64,000 nt of DNA from Imhoffiella purpurea. GTDB lineage: Bacteria > Pseudomonadota > Gammaproteobacteria > Chromatiales > Chromatiaceae. The stretch lies in NCBI RefSeq assembly GCF_000585215.1, contig NZ_AONC01000021.1, positions 50,814 through 114,813 on the forward strand, read 5' to 3'. The stretch's first letter is position 1, and the number at the start of each line of letters is the position of its first letter. This document shows, piece after piece, positions 58,000 through 64,000 of the stretch. Below the pieces are notes generated by a model that ran no database searches, was not told where the DNA came from, and saw only the letters and a list, made by a program, of their open reading frames with translations. The position numbers and the translations under genes are program-made.

Positions 58000-58196
58000 T
58001 CCAAATATCGAGCGAAGATCAGCAGATTCTGGACGTGCTGCGGCACGCCGTTGCCGAGACGCTGGAGCGCAAGCGGCGCCTCGGGCAATACGCGGTCGTC
58101 TGGCGTGACGGCAAACCGATCATGCTCGGTGGCGAGAGCGATGCATCCAATCCGTCGCCGTCCGCAGAGCCGCCAAAGGATTCCAATAGGGCATGA
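57996..58196 (+). CDS. Small unknown protein in RM operon
   Basis: 66-aa protein starting at an ATGA overlap with hsdS: a helical N-terminus (EDQQILDVLRHAVAETLERKRRLGQYAVVWRDGKPIML) and a Pro/Ser-rich disordered tail. No motif recognised. Overlap and position suggest it is really expressed; a DNA-binding or anti-restriction-type accessory role is possible but unsupported. Confidence 0.6.
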   Translation: MIQISSEDQQILDVLRHAVAETLERKRRLGQYAVVWRDGKPIMLGGESDASNPSPSAEPPKDSNRA

Positions 58197-58256
58197 TGCG
58201 CTCCTGTTCGATGAGCCTGACGGATTCAACGGACCTCGACTCGCAAGGAGAGAGAC

Positions 58257-61200
58257 ATGCCCGCGCAGCCGCGCCTCGAAAGGATTACCCAAGACCGTGT
58301 CGTCGCCCTCTTCACCGACAGGACGCGTTCCGACTGTCTCGGCTACGACGACCTCGGCGACTGGCACCAGCGCGAGCACAACCGCCCCATCGAGACCGAC
58401 TACCTTCAAGCGAACCTCGCGAAGCGCGGCTACTCGCCAGCCCACATCTCCGCCGCCCTTCGGAAGCTCGAAACGGCCGCCGACGCCACCGGGATCACGC
58501 TCTATCAGGCCAATCTCCGCACCTACCGACTCTTGCGCTATGGCGTCGACGTCCAGATCGCGGTCGGACAAACGCACGATAAGGTCCACCTGATCGACTG
58601 GGAGCATCCCGAACGGAACGACTTTGCGCTCGCCGAGGAGGTGACGCTCAAGGGCGGCTTCGAGCGGCGGCCCGACATCGTGCTCTACATCAACGGCATC
58701 GCCGTGGCGGTGATCGAGCTGAAGCGCAGCTCGGTGGACCTGGTCGACGGGATACGCCAGCTGATCACCAACCAGGACGCGATTTTCAACCTGGGCTTCT
58801 TCAGCACGGTGCAGCTGGTGCTCGCGGGAAACGACTCGCAGGGGCTGCGCTACGGCACCACGGGCACGCCGGAACAGTTCTTCGTCGAGTGGAAGGACGA
58901 GACGCACAGCGAAGCCAGGGGGGCAGGCACCGATGGTCATCTGCTCGACCGGCCGCTCGCACACCTGTTCGACAAGACCCGGCTGCTCGATCTGATCCGT
59001 CACTTCGTCATCTTCGACGCCGGACGCAAGAAGGTCCCGCGCCAGCACCAGTTCCAGGGCGTCAAGGCGGCCCAGGCGCGCATCGCCAAACGCGAGGGCG
59101 GCGTCATCTGGCACACCCAGGGCAGCGGCAAGAGCATCCTCATGGTGCTGATCGCCAAGTGGCTGCTGGAGCACGACCCCGAGGCGCGCATCCTCATCGT
59201 CACCGACCGCGACGAACTGGATAAACAGATCGAAGGGGTCATGCGCAATGCCGGCGTCATCGGCGAAGAGACCCCCTCGCCCCGGATCGTCACCCGTGCC
59301 GAGCTGGTCGAGACGCTCGGCGCGACCACGCCAAGACTGCTCTGCGCCCTGATCCACAAGTTCGATTCGACCGACCTCGAGGGACCACCGCCGCCGGTCC
59401 ACGGCCGCTTCCATGTCTTCGTCGACGAGTGCCACCGCACCCAGGGCGGGAACATGAACCAACAGATGAAGCGCTGGCTGGAAGGGGCGCTCTTCATCGG
59501 CTTCACCGGGACGCCACTGCTTCGCAAGGACAGGAAGATGACGCGAGACGTCTTCGGCACCTATATCCATACCTACAAGTTCCATCAGGCCGTCGCCGAC
59601 AAGGTGGTGCTCGATCTCAAGTACGAGGCCCGCGACGTCCCGCAACGGCTGACCTCGCAAGCTGCCGTCGATCAATGGTTCGAGCGGAAGACCAAGAACC
59701 TCAACAGGTTCCAGAAGGCCATCCTCCGCAAGCGCTGGGCGACCATGGAAGAACTGATGAGCGCCGAGGAGCGCAAGGCGCGGATCGCCGCGAGCATCAT
59801 CCACGACTTCGGGGTCGTGCCCCGACTGAGCAGCGACCGGGGGACCGCCATCCTGGTCGCGGCCTCGATCTACGACGCCTGTCATTACTACCGCATCTTC
59901 CAGACGAAGCCCTTCGGTCAGTTCTGCGGAATCGTCACCTCGTTCGAGCCGAACGCCAACGCCGTCTCCAAGGAACCGGCGCACAGCGACGAGCGCTACA
60001 AGTACGACACCTACACCAAGCACGTCCTCCAGCCGAGGCAGACGACCAAGCAGTACGAGGACGAGACCAAGCGCCGCTTCATCGAGGAGCCGACGAGCAT
60101 GAAGCTGCTGATCGTCGTCAGCAAGCTCCTGACCGGGTTCGACGCCCCGAGCTGCACCTATATCTATCTCGATAACGCGCTGCGCGACCACAACCTCTTC
60201 CAGGCGATCTGCCGCACCAACCGCCTCGACGGCGACGACAAGGACTATGGTCACATCGTCGACTTCAAGCAGCTCTTCGGCGACGTGCAGCAGGCCATCG
60301 CGGTCTACAGCTCCGACGCGCTGGACATCGACCAGGGCAACGGCGGGGAGAACAACGTCCACCTCAAGAACTGGCTCCAAGAAGGCAGGAAGCAGCTCGA
60401 TGCCGCCCGCGAGGCGCTGACCTATCTCTGCGAGCCCGTCGCTCAACCCCGTGAGGTAGAGCAGTACCTTCATTACTTCTGTGGCGATGCGGCCAACCCC
60501 GAGGCCCTCGATGAGACCGAGGCGCTCCGGATCTCCTTCTACAAGGCGGTCGCGACCTTCGCCCGCGCCTTCGCCGATCTGGCTCAGGATCTGAGCGAGG
60601 CGGGCTATTCCGATGCCGAGACCGCCGAGCTGAAGGCGGCTGTCGAGTCCTACGTCGACATTCGCGCGGCGATCAAGCAGCACTCCGGCGAGGAGCTGGA
60701 CATCAAGTCCTACGAGGCGGACATGCGCCACCTCATCAATACCTACATCCAGGCCGATCCCGCGGCCGATCTGGGTGCATTGGACCAGATCCCGCTAACC
60801 GAGCTGATCATCGAGACCGGCATCCACGACGCCATCGCCCGCAAGCTCAACGCCAAGGGCAAGCTGTCCAGGAACGCCGTCGCCGAGGGGATCGTCAACA
60901 ACATTCGCAAGACCATCGTCCGCGATCAGCTCACCGATCCCCAGTTCTACGCCCAGATGTCCAAGCTGCTCGACGACCTGATCGCCCAGAGCCGCAAGGA
61001 CGCCGCCGCCTATGAGGAATTCCTGCACAAGGCCGAGGCGCTGGTGAAGCAGCTTGCCGCCAAGCAGCCTCAGGCGGGCATTCCCGCCGCGCTGCATGGA
61101 AACCAAGCCGCCGTCGCGCTCTACAACAACCTCGGATCGATTCCGGCGACCCAATTTCGGTATCCGAGCAGTGACGAGGACAAGGCCGCCTTGGCGTTGC

Positions 61201-61361
61201 GCCTGGATTCGGCGGTCCGCGACAACGCACCGGCGGGGTGGAAGGGCGACGAGGTCCGCGAGCGTCAGGTGATGAACGCGGTCTATCCGGTTCTGGATCG
61301 CGACAAGGACGCCACCCTGGCCCTCTTCGAGATCATCAAGAACCAACCGGGGTACGAGTGA
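58257..61361 (+). CDS. hsdR: Type I restriction endonuclease subunit HsdR
   Basis: 1034-aa motor-nuclease. The nuclease domain has a PD...ExK pattern ([21 protein letters not shown], about 138-158). The SF2 helicase core has Walker [13 protein letters not shown] (about 283-294), DEAD-like [10 protein letters not shown] and FTGTPLL, then the second RecA domain ([11 protein letters not shown]). The C-terminus is helical and contacts HsdM. It cleaves unmethylated DNA after translocation. GGAGAG precedes the ATG. Confidence 0.95.
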   Translation: MPAQPRLERITQDRVVALFTDRTRSDCLGYDDLGDWHQREHNRPIETDYLQANLAKRGYSPAHISAALRKLETAADATGITLYQANLRTYRLLRYGVDVQIAVGQTHDKVHLIDWEHPERNDFALAEEVTLKGGFERRPDIVLYINGIAVAVIELKRSSVDLVDGIRQLITNQDAIFNLGFFSTVQLVLAGNDSQGLRYGTTGTPEQFFVEWKDETHSEARGAGTDGHLLDRPLAHLFDKTRLLDLIRHFVIFDAGRKKVPRQHQFQGVKAAQARIAKREGGVIWHTQGSGKSILMVLIAKWLLEHDPEARILIVTDRDELDKQIEGVMRNAGVIGEETPSPRIVTRAELVETLGATTPRLLCALIHKFDSTDLEGPPPPVHGRFHVFVDECHRTQGGNMNQQMKRWLEGALFIGFTGTPLLRKDRKMTRDVFGTYIHTYKFHQAVADKVVLDLKYEARDVPQRLTSQAAVDQWFERKTKNLNRFQKAILRKRWATMEELMSAEERKARIAASIIHDFGVVPRLSSDRGTAILVAASIYDACHYYRIFQTKPFGQFCGIVTSFEPNANAVSKEPAHSDERYKYDTYTKHVLQPRQTTKQYEDETKRRFIEEPTSMKLLIVVSKLLTGFDAPSCTYIYLDNALRDHNLFQAICRTNRLDGDDKDYGHIVDFKQLFGDVQQAIAVYSSDALDIDQGNGGENNVHLKNWLQEGRKQLDAAREALTYLCEPVAQPREVEQYLHYFCGDAANPEALDETEALRISFYKAVATFARAFADLAQDLSEAGYSDAETAELKAAVESYVDIRAAIKQHSGEELDIKSYEADMRHLINTYIQADPAADLGALDQIPLTELIIETGIHDAIARKLNAKGKLSRNAVAEGIVNNIRKTIVRDQLTDPQFYAQMSKLLDDLIAQSRKDAAAYEEFLHKAEALVKQLAAKQPQAGIPAALHGNQAAVALYNNLGSIPATQFRYPSSDEDKAALALRLDSAVRDNAPAGWKGDEVRERQVMNAVYPVLDRDKDATLALFEIIKNQPGYE

Positions 61362-62074
61362 CCGAATCGATCCAGCTCGGCGATGTCCTCATCGCCGTGA
61401 CCCGCAAGGACGTCAAGCACGTCCATCTGTCCGTCCATCCGCCCGAAGGCCGGGTGACGCTCGTCGCGCCAAACGAGACGCGACTCGAAGTCGCCCGTGC
61501 CTACGCGATCACGAAACTGGGGTGGATCCGCGCACAGCAAACGGAATTGCGGAATCAGGCACGGGAGACGCCCCGAGAATTCGTCGAGCGCGAAAGCCAT
61601 CACCTCTGGGGCCGCCGACACCTGCTCAGGGTCGTCGAGCGCGACGCCAGGCCGTCCGTCTGCGTCGATCACAAACGCATCACCCTGACCGTCCGTCCAG
61701 GGAGCGACCAGACGAGGCGCGCGGAGATCGTCCACGACTGGCACAGGTCGCTTCTGCACGAGGCGGTGCCGCCACTCATTCGCAAGTGGGAGCCGCGACT
61801 CGGGGTCAGCGTGACCCGGTACTTCCTTCAGCGCATGAAGACCAAGTGGGGAAGCTGCAATCCCCGAGCGGGACATATCCGTCTGAACACGGATCTGGTG
61901 AAGAAACCGAAGGACCTACTGGAATACGTCGTCGTGCACGAAATGGTGCACCTGTTGGAGCCGACACATAACGACCGCTTCGTGACGATCCTGGGCGAGC
62001 ATTACCCGAGCTGGCGCGAGGCCCGTGCCGAACTCAACGAGCTGCCCTTGAGTGCGGAACGGTGGAAGGAATGA
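61358..62074 (+). CDS. YgjP-like M48/DUF45 zinc metallopeptidase
   Basis: 238-aa protein from GTG 61358, which overlaps the hsdR stop. The zinc motif is [16 protein letters not shown] (HExxH plus downstream His), preceded by the family block [25 protein letters not shown]. YgjP/WLM-type peptidases are found at the end of many type I RM operons; a role in subunit turnover is a guess. Complete. Confidence 0.92.
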   Translation: MTESIQLGDVLIAVTRKDVKHVHLSVHPPEGRVTLVAPNETRLEVARAYAITKLGWIRAQQTELRNQARETPREFVERESHHLWGRRHLLRVVERDARPSVCVDHKRITLTVRPGSDQTRRAEIVHDWHRSLLHEAVPPLIRKWEPRLGVSVTRYFLQRMKTKWGSCNPRAGHIRLNTDLVKKPKDLLEYVVVHEMVHLLEPTHNDRFVTILGEHYPSWREARAELNELPLSAERWKE

Positions 62075-62206
62075 CGGGGTGAGCTCGGATCATTAGGTGA
62101 CCAGGGCTCGGAGCGAGAGGGCGCCTGGACAGGCAGGTCGGGCGATCGTTGATTCACACCAATCCCCACCCGTTCGCTCAAGAACCGGGACTCGATCCTC
62201 GCTGTT

Positions 62207-62860
62207 TCAGCCTGATAATTTGACCGGATCGCCTACCATCATGAGATAGTCGTAACCTCCCGGTCCGCAGCGGCGTTCGAGCTGCTTCAGGATACGTCGC
62301 TGAATCGCGGGTGTATCGTTCGGACCATTGACGTAGAACGGCTTGCCATTCTTTCCGAACAGGAAGCTCGCCGGGCACGCATGCCCCTCGATGTCACCGA
62401 AAATCAACCGCGCGATCCGGTAGTCCGCATGTGGCTCGAAACCGAGATCCTTGGCATAGACGAGCGCCTCTTCGACCAATTTGCGGGCACAACTCGGGTG
62501 CTGACGCTCCATGGATTCCGCGGGATTCGAATGGATCCTGGCCAGGATCTCCGGATATTCGGACGCCTCGCAGATCTTGTACAAAGCGTTCTTGACGCCC
62601 AGACAAAAAACATCCACAAGGATCCCTGCGATCGCATACCGACCATCCGGCAGGTGCCGAGACAACCAGACCGTACCAATTCCCTGCTCGAAGAGATTCG
62701 ATGGGACGAGCACGTCGGCGATCGGCGCCTGACCCACTCTCGCCCATTCGCGGGCTACGGACAAGGCACCGGCCATGCCACCAGACTTTCCCTTCGTCTG
62801 CTGACGCTTCTTGTCGCGTTTCGCGCGCTTCTTTTGCAGGGCTTTTTGGTCGAGCGCCAT
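62207..62860 (-). CDS. Unknown 217-aa protein with basic N-terminus
   Basis: Starts MALDQKALQKKRAKRDKKRQ (very basic) at ATG 62860, preceded by GAGGA; a Met four codons upstream is less well placed. The core (ADVLVPSNLFEQGIGTVWLSRHLPDGRYAIAGILVDVFCLGVKNAL) is a compact alpha/beta domain, and the C-terminus has paired Cys (RRCGPGGYDYLMM). Homologues of this layout are annotated only as hypothetical, as far as I recall. No operon partner. Function unknown. Confidence 0.75.
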   Translation of the reverse strand: MALDQKALQKKRAKRDKKRQQTKGKSGGMAGALSVAREWARVGQAPIADVLVPSNLFEQGIGTVWLSRHLPDGRYAIAGILVDVFCLGVKNALYKICEASEYPEILARIHSNPAESMERQHPSCARKLVEEALVYAKDLGFEPHADYRIARLIFGDIEGHACPASFLFGKNGKPFYVNGPNDTPAIQRRILKQLERRCGPGGYDYLMMVGDPVKLSG

Positions 62861-63058
62861 GGGAGTCCTCATATAGGGATGAGATTTGGAGAGATAACGC
62901 CGACCTTCGAAGCACAGCCGTCGTCCAGCGTCCCAAGATACAGGCTCGGCCTTAACCTCGAGTGAAGCAAGTCTAGCGTCACACCATCGGAGACGATTCC
63001 GAAAGCCAGGGACCAAAATCCCCGGAAATGCACCAGAGCCAGGGACTCGCGGGCATAA

Positions 63059-63092
63059 AAAATCCCCGTGTCCGCGAGAACACGAGGATTTT
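63059..63092 (-). terminator. Intrinsic terminator behind the tRNA-Asn fragment
   Basis: On the minus strand a 13-bp stem (AAAATCCTCGTGT / ACACGGGGATTTT, one mismatch) is followed by a T6 run. It lies 11 bp after the CCA end of the tRNA fragment, as after a real tRNA gene, so the duplication probably carried tRNA end and terminator together. Confidence 0.7.
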
Positions 63093-63103
63093 CTTCACTT
63101 TTT

Positions 63104-63148
63104 TGGCTCCCTGGGACGGGCTCGAACCGCCGACCTAGTGATTAACAG
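63104..63148 (-). other. 3' half of tRNA-Asn(GTT): probable attachment-site duplication
   Basis: On the minus strand: CTGTTAATCACTAGG (anticodon arm with GTT), the T-arm GGTTCGAGCC, acceptor 3' strand and encoded CCA. The 5' half of the tRNA is absent: the adjoining bases do not form D-arm or acceptor 5' strand. Integrases that target tRNA genes duplicate exactly this 3' portion, so it marks an att site of an integrated element. Confidence 0.8.
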
Positions 63149-63635
63149 TTGCTCGCTGACACGACTGAAACACCAGGGGAACACGTGAGGAGCCTTCATA
63201 ATCATAGCCTTACGAGCATCGAAAGTGACAGCGACAATTGCTTACACAAGCATTCTTGAAGCCCGAGTGTCCCATGAGTGTCCCACGGGATAGCTAATCT
63301 TCAGGCATCTCACGCCCGGTAAGATACCACGGCAGCCAGCGGCAGGAACACGGCAGGGTTCCACTGGGAACGGAGCGGCAGGCATAGCCCCAGAGGCACC
63401 GAGCGTCTGTCCCGAAGATGGTCGCAGCTCTGGGGAGTGCCGATCCGGTTGGACGGACTCTGGACGCTGAGGGTAGGGGCAGGGGTGGAGGGTATGGCGG
63501 CTCATTGAAGCCAGCGGGCCATGCTGTAGGGGCAGCGGGGGGGAATACCGAAACCGCGCCAAAGGGGAACCCATTCAGATTTTTGCGGCAAAACAGTCGG
63601 GCTCTTTACGTGTTCGATAGCCATCCCTGGCACCT
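63149..63635. other. Intergenic stretch beside the att-like site
   Basis: About 490 bp with no credible gene; the short frames present have low-complexity or shadow composition. The base composition is slightly less GC-rich than the island. Confidence 0.4.
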
Positions 63636-63721
63636 CCAAAGGGAGCACGACATCCCCAAAGGGAGCAAAGAGTGCAGACTATTTTGAGTGCTCCCTTTGC
63701 ATCCTTTGGTGCTCCCTTTGG
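63636..63721. repeat. Four iteron-like copies of CCAAAGGGAGCA, two in each orientation
   Basis: Plus-strand copies at 63636-63647 and 63656-63667; minus-strand copies (TGCTCCCTTTG(G)) at 63689-63699 and 63710-63721. The set is symmetric around an AT-rich centre (ACTATTTTGAG) and lies directly downstream of a partial mobile-element gene. Possible origin iterons or operator cluster. Confidence 0.6.
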
Positions 63722-63729
63722 CCCTCAGG

Positions 63730-64000
63730 TCACCGAGTGTTGCACTCAGGGTTCACGGTTTGTCCATCAGCAGGCAAGAACCACATCCATTGCCCTTGGT
63801 AACCCTCCTTCCGCTTCTCGACCTTGAGCCGACTGGCAGCTCGCTTCACCCGGTCCCAGGAGTATCCGGCCCCGTCGGCATCCGCCTTCATCTGCTTGGC
63901 TGTCACTGGACCAGGGCTTTGAAGGTCACGTAAGGTGAACATCCTGGCCCCAGCTGTCTTCGGGCTCGCCCGCTGTCGACTCGTTCGTCTGCACGGTGGC
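63730..64000 (-). CDS. C-terminal part of a mobile-element primase/helicase-like (RepA/AAA) protein, cut by the window edge
   Basis: The open frame enters from beyond 64000 and ends at 63730. Visible residues FTLRDLQSPGPVTAKQMKADADGAGYSWDRVKRAASRLKVEK and YQGQWMWFLP match the winged-helix tail found at the C-terminus of phage and plasmid AAA/RepA-type DNA helicases and primases. An internal Met at 63942 is not taken as the start because the frame stays open upstream of it. It belongs to an integrated element next to the att-like site. Confidence 0.6.
   Translation of the reverse strand, partial: PPCRRTSRQRASPKTAGARMFTLRDLQSPGPVTAKQMKADADGAGYSWDRVKRAASRLKVEKRKEGYQGQWMWFLPADGQTVNPECNTR

Noticed and set aside
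63104..63148. A functional tRNA-Asn gene
   Set aside because: Only the 3' portion from the anticodon arm is present; the next 40 bases cannot form the D-arm or the acceptor 5' strand.
63636..63721. A CRISPR array
   Set aside because: Repeats are 12 bp, in both orientations, with irregular 8-21 bp spacing and no cas genes.

Overview
The window looks like high-GC chromosomal DNA of a Gram-negative gammaproteobacterium, most likely a purple sulfur bacterium (Chromatiaceae). LPS-core genes (waaA, hldE) indicate Gram-negative. A CrtI-type carotenoid desaturase and a vanadium nitrogenase fit a diazotrophic phototroph. The family assignment is an inference; no rRNA gene is present.

Layout. 0.2-9.4 kb is ordinary chromosome: a Kef-type antiporter, a Pcm-like methyltransferase, an isochorismatase-family hydrolase, waaA, a zinc-binding-type chemoreceptor, hldE, a polysaccharide deacetylase and an orphan hydrogenase/complex-I small subunit. 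9.5-10.8 kb is a scar (YefM-YoeB, broken IS1595). 10.8-40.65 kb is a vanadium-nitrogenase island. On the minus strand it carries a fused vnfEN, a nifX-like gene and vnfY, then vnfA with a NifB-C-terminal-like gene. On the plus strand it carries a BtuCD/MolBC-type ABC transporter, a Nif11 gene, two TonB receptor + binding-protein pairs, and vnfD-vnfG-vnfK-vnfX. A PhnD-like gene lies on the minus strand. Between these sit toxin-antitoxin modules, a desaturase, a CAP protein and IS/pseudogene debris. 40.7-45 kb holds a polyamine-type binding protein and a hybrid kinase-GGDEF sensor. 45.2-52.6 kb is a five-gene overlapping operon (SWIM, DUF5691, MoxR ATPase, DUF5682, VWA). 52.8-62.1 kb is a type I restriction-modification locus with extra genes inside it. 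At 63.1 kb there is a tRNA-Asn 3' fragment followed by the edge of a mobile element running off the window.

How the island seems to work. VnfD, VnfG and VnfK keep all known cofactor, P-cluster and carbonate-loop residues at Azotobacter VFe-protein positions. VnfEN, the NifX-type proteins and VnfY would build and deliver the cofactor; no vnfH is present. The strongest non-coding signal is a shared promoter architecture: GG-N10-GC sigma-54 promoters preceded by GT(A/T)C-N6-G(A/T)AC dyads, as known for VnfA. It precedes vnfEN, the ABC transporter operon, both TonB receptor operons, the PhnD-like gene and vnfDGK. A good ModE (Mo-box) match lies upstream of vnfA and a weaker one covers the vnfD promoter. 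My reading is one molybdenum-repressed, VnfA-activated regulon that includes its own outer-membrane-to-cytoplasm import route, probably for vanadium or a vanadium chelate. The substrate is inferred, not shown.
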